Shown here one piece after another: positions 1 through 11,163 of a stretch of 64,000 bases of DNA; position 1 is the first letter of the stretch, and each line of letters begins with the position of its first letter. Location of the stretch: assembly GCF_009905375.1 (NCBI RefSeq), contig NC_133650.1:149451346-149515345 (forward strand), written 5' to 3'. The notes beneath the pieces were generated by a model, which made no database searches, was not told the origin of the DNA, and saw only the letters and a list, made by a program, of their open reading frames with translations. Made by a program: the position numbers and the translations under genes. The stretch is from Apium graveolens. Its lineage: Eukaryota > Streptophyta > Magnoliopsida > Apiales > Apiaceae.

Positions 1-1736
1 TTGTTATTTTGTTCCCTCGATTGTGAGGAATATTATTCCCATGTTAGACTTGGCTGGATTTTCATTTATTATTGAGAATAATGAATGTTCTATTCTTAGA
101 GATAATATTCTTTATGGATGTGGTACTTTAAATAATGGTCTGTATAAATATGACATAATTTACTTCAGATTGAACAAACTAATAAAAGAAAAGGGATGAT
201 GAAAATCTCACTTAATAGTGGCACTGTAGTCTCCATTTAGTGGACATGGAGAGAGGGCTGCAGATTTGCTAGGAATGGTACACACAGATGTATGTGGACC
301 AATGTCTACGCAAGCCATGGGTGGATTTTCATACTTCATTACTTTCATAGATGATAGATCTGGATTCGGATATGTGTTTGATGAAACACAAGTCTGAGGC
401 CTTTGAAAAGTTCAAAGAATATAAGTATGAAGTGGAGAAACAACCAAACATAGTATTATAACTCTTCGATCAGATCGAGGTGGTGAATACTTTAATGTAG
501 TGTTTCTAGATTATCTCAAAATAAATGGTATAGTCTCCCAGTGGACTCCTCCAGATTGGTATCTGAAAGGAGAAATCGAACTTTGTTAGACATAGTTCGG
601 TCCATGATGAGCTATGCAAATCTTCCAGTATTCCTATAGGGTTATGCATTGGAAACCTCAGCATATTTACTGAATAAGGAGCCTTCCAAAATCTGTTCCT
701 CAAACTTCGTATGAGATATGGAAAGAAAGGAAACCGAGTCTTAAACACGTTAAGATTTGGGGATGTCCAGCTTATGTCAAGTAAGTTGACCCAGATAAGC
801 TGGAATATCGATCCGTAAAATGTAGTTTTGTGGGATATCCTAAAGAGACTTTAGGTATTACTTTTACACCGATCATCGGGTGTTTGTATCCAGACATGCT
901 ACCTTCTTGGAAAAGGAGTTTATCCTTGAAGGAAATAAGTGGGAGCAAAATTGAACTTGATGAAGTTCAAGAAGCACAAACTACTACGGATCAAGTGGAA
1001 ACACCTGTTCTGACTGAACAACCTTTTGTGGAACAGCCCATTCATAGGTCAGGGAGAGTGTCTCGCCAACCTGAGAGGAAATATGGCCTTGTCATTGAGA
1101 ATGACAATGAGTTGTCGATCATTGATGATGACGACCCTATGACCTATAATGAGGCTATGAGTAGTGTTGACTCAGAGAAATGGCATAGTGCCATGAAATC
1201 CAGAATGGAATCTATGTATACGGTATACAAAAGATAGATTATAGAAGATGGCCAGGTGGAGACCTATAAGGCCTGGCTTGTGGCAAAAGGATTCAAACAA
1301 AGGCAATGGATTGACTTTGATGAAACCTTTTACCTGTAGCCCTGTTAAAATCAGTTTGGATTTTGCTTGCGATTGCTGCTTACTATGACTATGAAATCTG
1401 GCAGATGGCCAAATGGTTTTCTTTTCAAGGGAAATGAAAACCTAGTGTGTAAGCTGCTGCGAACCAAATGTGGTTTAAAGCAGGCTTCTCGAATGATGGA
1501 ACATTCGTTTTGATAAGACAATCAAAGAGTTTGATTTTATCAAAAAAAAACAAATATGAACCATGGGTCTACAAAAGGGTTAGTGGGAGCGCGATAACAT
1601 TTCTTGTATTGTATTGAATTAGAGTTGACACACATAACAACATAGCAGACCCACTGACAAAGCTACTTTATGAAATTCACTTTGATCGTCATAAAGACAA
1701 GATGGGTATTAGATACCAGAGTGATTGGCTTTAGTA
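1..1736 (+). pseudogene. Copia pol remnant (integrase, reverse transcriptase, RNase H end)
   Basis: Decayed polyprotein sequence spread over all three frames. Positions 1-150 resemble the region just before integrase. About 265-540 gives integrase-core wording (HTDVCGPMSTQ, then a SDRGGEY match). About 710-900 gives the integrase C-terminal part ending in a GYPKET match. The longest open stretch, 830-1237, covers the integrase-to-RT linker up to SEKWHSAMKSRMESM. An RT start follows at 1250-1330 (KAWLVAKGFKQ, then DFDETF). Nearly all of RT and RNase H is then missing; only the end (HNNIADPLTK, about 1635-1665) precedes the polypurine tract. The gene is dead, with many stops, frameshifts and a large internal deletion. 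Confidence 0.75.
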
Positions 1737-1748
1737 CAAGTGGGAGAT

Positions 1749-3422
1749 TGAAAGGAATATGTCCTAAGTCCAATCGTGTATTAGGATTTAGGAATAACTT
1801 TTATGTAATCTGTTTTGATTTCATTGATATTAATAAAAGACTTGTTTTGTTTTTATTATGGGCTCTATCTATTTAAGTGTTTAAATAAGATATACCATAG
1901 TTTAGAGTAAAGCTTTTTATGGATTATGATGAGATCATAATAGTGAGACCTAAAAAGATGATAACTCTAAACTTAAATAGTTCCTGGTCATAGGATTACT
2001 AACTGGTAATTAATAATCCGCAAAGATCGGTACATACTATGCTTGCTTCATTATGAAGGATGTCTGTTCTCATAGACATTTATGTGGTGACACTATAGCT
2101 AGTATGTAGGTGCTTATTATAGAATAAGTTCACTGAACATGACTCGCACAGCTGAACAACTGATGGAGTTCACTCACGTGTCAGCGGTTGTTCGCAGGGT
2201 GATAGGTGTACAAGTATCCTTAGACTTGAGGTCATCATAGTCATCTTGTGTACACTGAACTATGCTTTGGTTTAGTTCTTAGTGTCCAGGGACAATTATT
2301 AGGGCTCTTCTGGGTATAGGAATTTATACACGAAGATAGTGTATGATCAATAAAGGATCTACCCCTTCCAGTGAAGGAAGCGAATGTTCAAGGCTGATCC
2401 ACTTATGCTAGTTCAGGAATCTCTGGCCAGAGTGAATGAAATTAGAAAGGAGTTTCTAATTTGCATAGAACTACGCATAGTAAATGGTAAGCAAGTGATT
2501 GAATTAGATAGGCTTGACACGAGATCCATGCCTTGTATTTAACCGAGACATTGTAGGGTAGAAGGAGTTTATTGTATGGTAACTATTCACTGAATAGGTT
2601 CTTGGTATTCTAAGCAGTGAATTCATATTATCCGGATAGTCGCGATATGCTGAGAAGTATCCCTCACGATGTAGAATAAATGTGATTAATTAATTAATTA
2701 TATTTAATAAATTAGAGAATTTATATAAATAATGATAAAATAGTTTTATTATTATTTATTTCTACTACCGGCTTAATATTGAACCTACAGGGTCACACCA
2801 TAAAAAGAGAATGATTTAATGGTGGAGGAATTAATTAATAATGGCTAATAATTATTTATTTGTGAAATAAATAATTAATTGGCATATTTAATAATTGATT
2901 AAATGAGATTTAATTGATTATAAATTAATTAAGAAAAGTTCTTAATATTATTAATTAAAGGATTTAATTTTTGGAAATTAAATCAAGAGAGAGAATTATT
3001 TCTAAAGTGTTTAGAAAAAGGATTAATGATTAAAAGGTGTTTTAATTATTAATGAGAATAATAAATGGGATAATAATAATAATATTTATGGGAAAATTTC
3101 AGCTGAAAATTTTGCCTATAAATACACTATTATAGACCCTATTTTATTCCAACCCACATCTAACCCGAAAACCCAAAAAGTTTGGAAAACTCAATTCTCT
3201 CCACCTCCTTCCTCCTCCTTAACATCGTTTTCTTGGTGGATACCGGTGGAGTGCTTCACACTTGAGGAGCAACTGCTAAGGATCTCTGATCGTTGTCTCC
3301 GAATTATTTTTAAAGGTTAGATTCGATCCCTCGAATTTTTATTCACGATTTATATGCTTTTATTTGGATTTTGTATGTGTAAAAGTGTTTTGCCATGACC
3401 CCGCTGCGTTAAAAATCCAACA
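1749..3422 (+). repeat. 3' LTR of the Angela-like element
   Basis: The repeat starts TGAAAGGAATATG directly after the polypurine tract and ends AAAAATCCAACA. It therefore has TG...CA ends and a length of 1674 bp, within the long-LTR range of the Angela/BARE lineage. The left boundary is set by the polypurine tract. The right boundary is where minus-strand gypsy integrase coding resumes. The second half is very AT-rich. No partner LTR is in the window to confirm the ends by comparison. Confidence 0.75.
3116..3124 (+). promoter_or_regulatory. TATA box of the Angela-like LTR
   Basis: CTATAAATA lies about 300 bp before the LTR end and is followed by a C-rich leader. This is the expected place for the U3/R promoter of a plant LTR. 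It is a motif match only; no start site was mapped. Confidence 0.5.
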
Positions 3423-4346
3423 GGATGTTGCAATGCGATGATTTACATTATACCTTTGCATCATGGAAGTAAATTTGCGATTGCAAAAATGTGATCCCTC
3501 GTCACTGATTATTACTCTTGGAGTCCCAAATCTTGTGAATATCTACTTATGAAGAAAATTAAGCACTACATTTACATCATTTGTTGGCAAAGCTTTGACT
3601 TCAACCCATTTTGACGCATAATCGACCGCCAACAAGATATATTGATTATTGCAAGATGAGACAAACGGCCCCATGAAGTCTATTCCCCACACATCGAAGA
3701 CTTCAGCCTCGAGAAGCACATTAAGAGGCATCTCATCCCTCTTGGACATATTACCCACACGCTAGCATCGATCACACTTCAAAACAAATTGATGCACATC
3801 CTTAAATAGTGTAGGCCGGAAGAATCCCGCTTGAAGAACATGAGTTGATGTCTTCTCTCCATCGTAGTGGCCACAACAAACAGTTGAATGACAGTCTCAC
3901 AAGATCCCCCCCCCCCGTTTCGTTGTACGGAATACATCTCCTGATGATTTAGTCAGCTCCTTACCTAAACATATATGGTTCATCTCACATGTACCACTTC
4001 ACCTCATGAAGAAACTTCTTCCTTTAGGCATACAACAAGTCGGGAGGCATGATATTACTCACACGGTAGTTCACAATGTCTGCAAACCACGGTTCTTCCT
4101 CTTGTACTCCAAACAGTTGCTCATCGGGAAAAGACTCATTTATCAATGTCTTATCCAGTGAAGTTGCGCTTGGATCTTCCAAACGAGAGAGATGATTAGC
4201 GACTTGATTCTCAGTACATTTTCTGTCCTTTATCTCCAATTCAAACTCCTGAAGCAAAAGAACCCATCTGATCAATCTAGGCTTCGAGTCTTTCTTCGAG
4301 ACGAGATATCGAATTGATACGTGATCAGTGAAAACTGTCACCTTCG
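3423..4346 (-). pseudogene. Gypsy RNase H and integrase remnant
   Basis: The open stretch 4392-4024 gives RNase H (TDHVSIRYL, then [18 protein letters not shown] and NHLSRLED) followed by the start of the integrase zinc-binding region. After a frame break, 3758-3543 gives the start of the integrase core ([23 protein letters not shown]). Positions 3540-3423 continue the core in another frame (GTPRVIISDEGSHF) until the Angela-like insertion. A run of twelve Cs near 3906 lies inside the zinc-binding region and breaks the frame. Because of the deletion, RNase H begins only a few bases after the primer site. Confidence 0.75.
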
Positions 4347-4364
4347 TCCCCGACAGCGGCGCCA
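4347..4364 (-). other. Primer-binding site, tRNA-Asp type
   Basis: On the minus strand this reads TGGCGCCGCTGTCGGGGA. It differs at two positions from the complement of the plant tRNA-Asp 3' end as I know it (TGGCGCCGTTGCCGGGGA). It lies 6 bp downstream of the LTR end. Confidence 0.8.
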
Positions 4365-4370
4365 AAAACT

Positions 4371-5718
4371 TGTCAATGTATCTATGCAACACTAGTATGG
4401 TTATTATCCAATGCTAAGACGAGTAACAATTTGTGGTTGTTTATAGTAAGATTTAACTAAGAGATTAAACTAAAGAACATAAATTAAGAATTAAAGTGAA
4501 TTGATTAATATATGACACAAACATGGGATTCTAACTTCATTAAATACTTCATTCAATAGCCTTTTCATTCTTAACCTTAGCATGTAATGGTGATGACACT
4601 AATCAGATAACACGAAACTGATAAACGCCAACTTTTGTTGTACGAATACCATACTACCAGACATCCACAAAAGAGATCGAAGCTGTATAGACACCAATTA
4701 TATTGAGAACCTATATGTCTATAGAATTTAACAACATAACGATTTAATGCACAAGTTATCTCTCATGATTACATAGGGCAAGTAAGATGGTTAAAATTAC
4801 CTACGAATCATGCGTAACAAATACATGAACCTATGCTAGCATGGCAAGTTCTAAACCCTTAAATTCACTTTCGCTTCATTAAAGATTAACACACTATCTT
4901 ATAAGTTCGCGACGCTCACAAGACGAATAACTACAACCAAACTAGATTATCATACAATTACCACACACTAAGGCATCGAAACGAATTAACTAAAGAATTC
5001 CATAAATAAATCTGTTAGAACCCCACGGTAAAGATTAGCCCATGATCGGACTCCTCATCAACGTGGGTTCCGATGAAAGCATGGTATAATAAATGTAATT
5101 TTTATACTTAATAAAACCAAGTATGAAATAAGAGTAAAGGTTCACGAATAAGAAAACTAGCATCCAAAGTTACAACTTAAAACAAAGAATCACAAGAATA
5201 AACTAGATCTTCTTCGCCTTGGTTGAATTGTGCTCTACGGTCTTCTTACGCCTTCTCCTTAGCTGTGGTACGTCACCTCTTGAAAGACGACCTTAAGTAA
5301 TGTTTATATAGCATCCCACGCAAAGTAGAAGTCTTCTGGATCAAAATTCTATGAGACACAGGAATTTTCGGAATTCGACCTGGCGCGGCCGCACGCTAGA
5401 TCAGCGCGTGCGCGCTGCATCTCTGGACTCCTGGCACGGTCGCGCGCTATCACAGCGCGGGCGCGCCGTCTCTCTGGAAAAAATGCCGACTTCTTCTTTT
5501 CTTGCTGATTTGAGATGGTCTTTTCATGAGCTTTTATTCAAAACACCATCCTAACACCAAATTAGCACTAAAACCATGCTAATTCACCTGGTTACCTGGT
5601 AAATGCCTGAAATGCAAAAACACTACAAAAAAATGTTAAAAACACTAACAACTTGAGTGCAAAACATCAATCCAAAGTTTTACAAAGCATAATAAAGTGT
5701 CATAAATGCCACTCAACA
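4371..5718 (-). repeat. 5' LTR of the gypsy element
   Basis: On the minus strand it starts TGTTGAGTGGC at 5718 and ends in CA at 4371, 6 bp before the primer site, for 1348 bp. It contains a GC-rich stretch (about 5380-5480) in which a CGCGCGNNNTCTCTGGA-like module occurs twice within AT-rich surroundings. The outer end is fixed by its junction with copy A gag; the inner end is inferred from the primer site. Confidence 0.65.
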
Positions 5719-5873
5719 GTAGCAGCTCTTCGAGGAACATGAGGACCTTTCTCAATGTAATCAACATATCTTTCATCTTGAGAGAGAAGATGTAGGTGCA
5801 TTTTCACCTTCCAATGGTGATAGTTGTCTTTATCCAAGTACGGGATCTTCACTCCAATATCCTTCCTGCTCAT
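5719..5873 (-). pseudogene. Gag N-terminus of copy A (cut by gypsy insertion)
   Basis: A short open frame starts at the ATG at 5873, 48 bp past the primer site. The product begins MSRKDIGVKIPYLDKDNY and contains the W-K-M motif (HHWKVKMHLHLLS) seen at the start of copia Gag proteins. It ends at the gypsy LTR after about 51 codons. The frame is intact up to that point. Confidence 0.7.
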
Positions 5874-5920
5874 GTTGTTAGTTGCTTTGATCTTTAAACT
5901 CTTAGTGTATCAAGAGCTTG

Positions 5921-5932
5921 TTCTGATACAAA
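5921..5932 (-). other. Primer-binding site of copy A (degenerate initiator-Met type)
   Basis: Reads TTTGTATCAGAA on the minus strand, against TGGTATCAGAGC for the canonical site in element E3. It sits directly after the LTR end AATAACA. Confidence 0.65.
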
Positions 5933-5933
5933 T

Positions 5934-6963
5934 TGTTATTCCCAAACAATCTAACAAGTAGAATTACAAAAGGGGGGTTGAATTTAATTCTTGGTTCCTT
6001 TACAATCTTTTAAAACTTCTTACAAATATAATATAATTGTGTATGAATATGCTAAGTGTGGATAAGAAATATTCAAGTATTCAAAGACAAAGTAAATAAA
6101 CAAGGATGTTTAAAAAATGTATGGTGGATTGTTGTTTCCACCAGATATATAAATAAATAGAAGATCTATGTGATGCAAGAATGCACACAGCTGCTTACAA
6201 GTGAATTTAGAAAGAGAGAACTAAGAAATTCTTAACAGATTATGCCTTATCTATTTCTCAATTCTTTTCGATCAATTTTTTTTTACTTGCTACTCTTGGT
6301 TTTTATATCACCAAGTTACATGTGAAAAAGACAAACTAATAAAACAAAAATATCCAAGTCTAATAACATGCTTCTTCATTTCTCCATCCAGCATCTTTGT
6401 ATTTCTTCAAGTTAGCATGGAAATGGAAATGCTTCTTGATCTTCATAATCCTGATTACAGGCTGCCGCATTTCTTTTGTGTATAATCAACCCATATGACT
6501 GTCAAGTCACTACCAACTCCTATTTAAATTTGTCATCCATCGAGACTCTATTGGATCATCCGTTGAAACTCTGTTGAATCATCCGTCGAGACTCTATTGG
6601 ACCATCGGTCGAATGTGACTTGGGTCATCCATCGAAGCCTTGTAGAAACATCCGTTAAAATTATTCATATAGTAGTTGACTCAATTTCACTTATGCAAAA
6701 TTACAAGGCATCTAATATATATAATTAGCCAACTTATTTTACATATCATTCCTGTATTCAACATGACTTAGAATATCCTACAACTTCTAATTCTCTAAGA
6801 CACGAAAGTACACAGGAATGTGTTACAAATACTTATTTAAACATAAGCTACTCTCTCAACGGATGACAAGTAAGATTATCTGTTAAGAGCTACAAAATCA
6901 CTTAATTAAATCTACTAAGGTGTTTTGGTAAAGTATTATCAAGTCTACAACATATTCCTAACA
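5934..6963 (-). repeat. 5' LTR of copy A (family B)
   Basis: The repeat is 1030 bp, the same length as the 3' LTR of element B at 31494-32523. It starts TGTTAGGAATATG and ends GGGAATAACA. On the minus strand it carries a TATA box (GATATAAAAACC, near 6300). Positions 6532-6657 hold five to six imperfect copies of a roughly 23-bp unit centred on TCATCCGTCGAGACTC, the family B word in reverse complement. Confidence 0.85.
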
Positions 6964-6964
6964 A

Positions 6965-8732
6965 GACAAGAAGGCTATGAACATTCTTTTCAATGGTCTT
7001 GATGGAGATATGTTTGACAATGTCATCAACTGCAAAACTGCTAAAGATATTTGGGATACAATTCAAATCATATGTGATGGAACTGAACAAGTGAGGGAAA
7101 ACAAGATGCAACTTCTAATCCAGCAGTATGAGCACTTTCATTATGAACACGGTGATTCTTTGATTGACGTCTTTAGTAGATTTCAAAAAATACTAAATGC
7201 ACTAAAGTTGCATGGAGGAGTCTATCAGACAAAATATTCAAACCTGAAATTCCTTAGGTCTCTACCAAAAAAATGGAAGTCCATGACTGTCTCTCTTAGA
7301 ATTCTCAAGATTACAAGGAATTTACTTTGGAGAGACTGTATGGCATTCTAAAAACTTATAAGCTTGAGTTGGAACAAGATGAGCAGATAGAGAAAGGAAG
7401 TAAGAAGGGAGGATCTATAGCTTTGGTGGCTGAACAAGAGAGAGTGAAAGAGATGAAGGTTGAAGCTGTAGAATCTGCACCAAACTCTAGGGTTTTTGAA
7501 GGCAAAGGAAAAGGGCTAGTGGCTGAGCATGAAGATCATATCAGTCAGGATGAAATGGAGGACATAGATGCATCTAGCCTTCCTGTCAAGAAGGTTTGCC
7601 AAGCTCAAATTCAAAAAGAATTTTGGAGCAGCCAAGCCAAATAGAAACATGATGGATAAATCCAAATTCAAATGTTTCAAATATGGCTTGAGTGGTCATT
7701 TCCTGATTCTGAAAGAAAGCGAGCATGTGGATTACAAAAAGAAATACTTTGAATTGCTCAAACAAAAGGAAAGGGCTTTCTTGACTCAAGATAATGATTG
7801 GACAGCTGATGGGTAGATGAAGATAAAGAAAAAAGCTATGTCAATCTAGCTCTAACGGCCAAATCAGATGAAGCAGGAGTCAGTTCTTCGAGTAATCAGG
7901 TAATTACTACTAATCTAGCACACCTTTCTAAAGATGAGTGTAATGATTCTATAAATGACATGTTAACAGAATTATATCACTTGCGTGTTACACTTAAATC
8001 TCTCACTAAAGAAAACACAAAAATTAAGGAAAATAATTTGTTTTTAAGTGAAAGAAATATTGTGTTAGAAACTTAATTTGTTGAGTTTGAGAAACTAAAA
8101 ATGAGTGTAGAATTGCTAAGGTGGAACTGACTGAATATTTAAAGAAAGAGAAGATTTTAAGAAAGCAGCTTGAATGAGAGTTAGAGGTAATCAAGGCCTG
8201 GAAGTCATCAAGAGATGTTCATACCCAAATTGCTAAAGTTTAAGGCATAGAATCATTCTGTGAAGAAGCCTGGAAAAAGAGTAAGGAGAAACTGGATCCT
8301 AGTTTGATAGAGGGACTTTCAACGGATGTGGATTCAACGGATAATGAAAATTATTCGTCGAAATATAAAGAACCACATCCGTCGAATGAAATAAAACCAA
8401 TTAGCAAAGCTAAGCTATCTAAACTCAATGAGAAATATGGATCAGTTTCCAAGAACTTTGTTACAGGTGAATTAAGTCAAGTCAAGAAAAATAAAAGAGT
8501 TAATGTGGGGCATCTGTCAATAAAGCAACTGAGTGGCAGATTGGAGAAAGTTGAGGTCAAGGAAGACTCCAAAAGGAAAAATAACAGGAATGGGAAAGTA
8601 GGAATTAATACATTTAACAACTACACACCTGATAAATATGCACCTAGAAAAATCTATGTTAAGTATGGTAGTGTTAACCATTTGTCTGTTAACTGCAAAT
8701 CTGCTATAGCTGCACCCATGTCTCAAAGTTAA
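6965..8732 (+). pseudogene. Gag of element B (N-terminus lost, frameshifted)
   Basis: The sequence begins at DKKAMNILFNGL, where copy A cut it, and continues with the capsid-like Gag domain (NCKTAKDIWDTIQ, QQYEHFHYEHGDSL, then FLRSLPKKWK near 7260). There are frame changes near 7300 and 7600. The first zinc knuckle is damaged (CFKYGLSGHF, second Cys replaced by Tyr). A Lys-rich region (8304-8732) ends in a second degraded knuckle (VKYGSVNHLSVNC). The family word occurs as coding sequence at 8319, 8334 and 8376. A short Cys-less linker then runs straight into an integrase fragment. Confidence 0.75.
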
Positions 8733-9323
8733 TCATCCTGATCATGTAAGGCAATCATGTAAGGCAAGTCAATAATCATCCTGCTCTCAAAGTTAGAAGA
8801 ATCATGAGTGACAATGGAATTAAGTTCAAAAATTTTGTAATGAGGTTGTTTTGTGAAGAAAATGGAATCATGGAAATCTTCATCTTGCCTCAAATTTAAC
8901 AATTTTGAGATGAACTGTTATGATAGTAAAGATGAAAGTTATCAAGAAATAATCTGTAGGGATAATGCAGAAAAGTCAGCAACAAATGAAGCACATAATT
9001 CCACATCCGTCGAAAGACAAGGAGCATCATTCGTTGAGAGACAATCTGCATCATCCGTCGAGAGGCAAAGATCAACATCCGTTGAGCCATTAATAGGAGT
9101 TGAAAGTCAATATAGATCACAGTCAGAAAGAACCCCAACTTCAAATCAAAGATCCACAAACTCAGGGGGAGTTTCTTCTAATCAAAACTCAGTCACACAT
9201 CAAGACAACTTTGAGGCCTCTTCATCTAGAGATAATCTACCACAACAGAGAAAATGGACTAGAGATCACCCATTTGAACTAATTATTGGTGATGCAACTT
9301 CAAGAGTGCAAACAAGGAAATAA
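8733..9323 (+). pseudogene. Integrase scar and Ser/Glu-rich linker of element B
   Basis: Protease and the first part of integrase are missing. About 8800-8880 gives one integrase-core piece (IMSDNGIKFKNFVMRLFCEENGIM), after which the sequence jumps to the acidic linker between integrase and RT. The open stretch 8853-9323 reads that linker (ATNEAHNSTSVERQ) and ends HPFELIIGDATS. Four tandem ...SVERQ repeats at about 9004-9086 are encoded by copies of CATCCGTCGA, the reverse complement of the family B word. Short direct repeats at the deletion point (ATCATGTAAGGCA twice, 8741-8767) look like repair filler. Confidence 0.65.
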
Positions 9324-9422
9324 ACTCAGGAAGAATGTCTATAGAGCAACTACCTGTCTCAGGAAGAGTCAAAGAAGGTAGAAGAAGCTTTGTTGGATCA
9401 TGATTGGGTTTTAGCTATATAG

Positions 9423-10890
9423 GAAGAGCTAAACCAATTTGAAAGGAATAAGGTATGGAAGCTGGTACCCAAACCTAAAGGCAAGAATCCTATTGACACC
9501 AAATGGGTATTCAGAAATAAGATGGATGAAAATGGCATAGTAGTCAGGAATAAAGTTAGATTGGTTACTAAGGGTTATTGTCAACAAGAAGGAATAGATT
9601 TTGATGAGACCTTTTCTCCTGTTGCAAGACTTGAAGCCATCAAAAATTTTCCATCCTATGCATCCCATGCCAATTTCAAGGTCTATCAAATGGATGTAAT
9701 AAGTGCATTTTTGAATGGAGATTTGGAGGAGGAAGTCTATGTCAGTCAGCCTCCTGGTTTTGAAGACCCCGACTTTCATGATTATGTGTACTATCTTTTG
9801 AAAGCACTGTATGGTTTGAAGCAAGCACCTAGAGCCTGGTATGATACCTTATCAAAGATTCTTTTGGAAAATCATTTCACAAGAGGTATTGTTGACAAAA
9901 CTCTTTTCTTTAGAAATGTTAATGGCTCTAGCATACTTATTCATATTTATGTAGATGATATTATATTTGGCTCTACAGATGAGAAACTTTGTAAAAAGTT
10001 TGCCAAATTGATGCAAAGTAAATATGAAATGAGCATGATGGGAGAACTAACTTACTTTCTTGGTTTACAAGTTAACCAAGTTAGTGATGGAATATTCATT
10101 AGTCAAACCAAATATATTTATGATCTTTTAAAGAAGTTTGACTTAATGGATTGCATATCTGCAAAAACTCACATGGCCACTGCCACTAAACTTGAATTAA
10201 ACACTACTGAAAAGTCTGTGGACATTTCAAGCTATAGAGGCATGGTTGTCTCACTTTTATATTTAACGGCTAGTAGGCTACATATAATGTTTGCTACTTG
10301 TATTTGTGCTAGATTTCAAGCTAATCCTAGAGAATCTCAGTTAGTAGCTATTAAGAGAATTTTTAGATATCTCAAAGAAACGCCAAAACTTGGCATTTGG
10401 TATCCTAGAGAGTCTGGTTTTGATCTAATTAGTTATTCAGATACAGATTATGCCGGTTGTAAAATTGATAGAAAAAGTACAACAGGAACCTGTCAATTTA
10501 TAGGAAACAAGCCAGTATCCTGGTTTAGTAAGAAACAAAATTCAATCACTTCTACAGCTGAGTCTGGATATATTGTTGCTGGCAGTTGTTGTGCACAGAT
10601 TTTATGGATGAAAAAATCAATTATTGGATTATGGTCTACATGTATACAAGATTCTAAATTTCTGTGACAACACAAGTGTCATTGCTATTACTGAAAATCT
10701 TGTACAGCATTCAAGGACGAAGCACATTGACATCAAGTACAACTTCAGTCAAGAACATGTCATGAATGGTACTGTGGAACTTCATTTTTTTCCAAGTGAG
10801 AAACAAATTGCAGACATCTTTACCAAGCCACTTGATGAGTCCACCTTTACTAGGTTGGTAAGTGAGTTAGGTATGCTTAATTATTCCTAA
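9423..10890 (+). pseudogene. Reverse transcriptase and RNase H of element B
   Basis: The frame is open from 9423 (after a TAG at 9419) to 10667. It contains the RT start ([15 protein letters not shown]), [24 protein letters not shown] and the catalytic box YVDDIIFGS, then RNase H ([25 protein letters not shown]). A frameshift near 10650 moves the end to 10624-10890, which finishes RNase H (HSRTKHIDIKYNF, then QIADIFTKPL). The polymerase Asp pair is present. Some conserved positions are altered, for example TASRPD reads TASRLH. It is well preserved but not intact. Confidence 0.85.
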
Positions 10891-11163
10891 ATTATTTTGA
10901 TGTCTAAGCAATTGAAATGCAGCCAGAATCAAATATGATTTTTCTTATAAAGATGAAATTTTGGCTAAGTCAAAATTTACATCTCGACGGATATTCATTA
11001 TCCGTTGAAAATGAACATCCGTTGAATTTTATCATCCGTTGCAAATCAAATATTTTTCAGGGTATTTTTTATCTCAACGGATATCCGTTTAATCTATATC
11101 TGTTGAATTACTTTAATCATAAACGTTAATTCTATTCCTTATCCATTGAATTTACTTACAGTA
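10891..11163 (+). other. Untranslated spacer after RNase H of element B, rich in the family word
   Basis: Between 10980 and 11150 at least six variants of CGACGGAT or ATCCGTTGA occur on both strands, some only 15-25 bp apart. An open frame at 10917-11129 runs through them, but its composition and position argue against a gene. The solo C LTR interrupts this spacer at 11163. It resumes at 12493 with another variant (TTCGATGGATAAT). Confidence 0.6.

Larger units (their letters stand above)
1..3422 (+). mobile_element. Angela-like Ty1/copia element, 3' part (5' end outside window)
   Basis: The 3' end of a copia retrotransposon: a decayed pol remnant, a polypurine tract (AAGTGGGAGAT, 1738-1748) and a 1.67-kb LTR. 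The integrase wording, including a GGFSYFITFIDDRSGFGYV match and a SDRGGEY match, together with the long LTR, fits the Angela/BARE lineage; the lineage is my reading from family knowledge. To the right, the integrase of a minus-strand gypsy element begins immediately after the LTR, so this element inserted into that integrase. The 5' LTR and target duplication lie beyond the left edge. Confidence 0.8.
3423..5718 (-). mobile_element. Ty3/gypsy element fragment (tRNA-Asp-primed, Tat/Athila-type)
   Basis: Read on the minus strand this is a 5' LTR (5718 to 4371), a primer site (4364 to 4347), then RNase H and integrase directly, with gag, protease and reverse transcriptase absent. Its integrase is broken at 3423 by the Angela-like element. 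Its LTR start abuts the gag of copia copy A at 5719, so it inserted into that gag. The 3' half and second LTR are not in the window. Lineage is inferred from the primer site and RNase H wording. Confidence 0.75.
5719..6963 (-). mobile_element. Family B copia copy 'A', 5' end
   Basis: Read on the minus strand: a complete 5' LTR (6963 to 5934), a primer site (5932 to 5921) and the first 155 bases of gag (5873 to 5719), where the gypsy element interrupts it. At 6964 plus-strand gag of element B begins in mid-protein (DKKAMNILFNGL), so copy A inserted into element B's gag. The rest of A is not in the window. Confidence 0.75.

Noticed and set aside
5380..5480. GC-rich tandem modules as a CpG island or bacterial contamination
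   Set aside because: They lie inside the gypsy LTR, and the unit repeats within that LTR.
6532..6657. Regular repeats resembling a CRISPR array
   Set aside because: Units of about 23 bp are imperfect, have no spacers of fixed size, and lie inside a plant LTR of a recognised retrotransposon.
10917..11129. 70-codon open frame after RNase H
   Set aside because: It runs through the family-word repeats of an untranslated spacer and has no match in E1 or to any domain I know.
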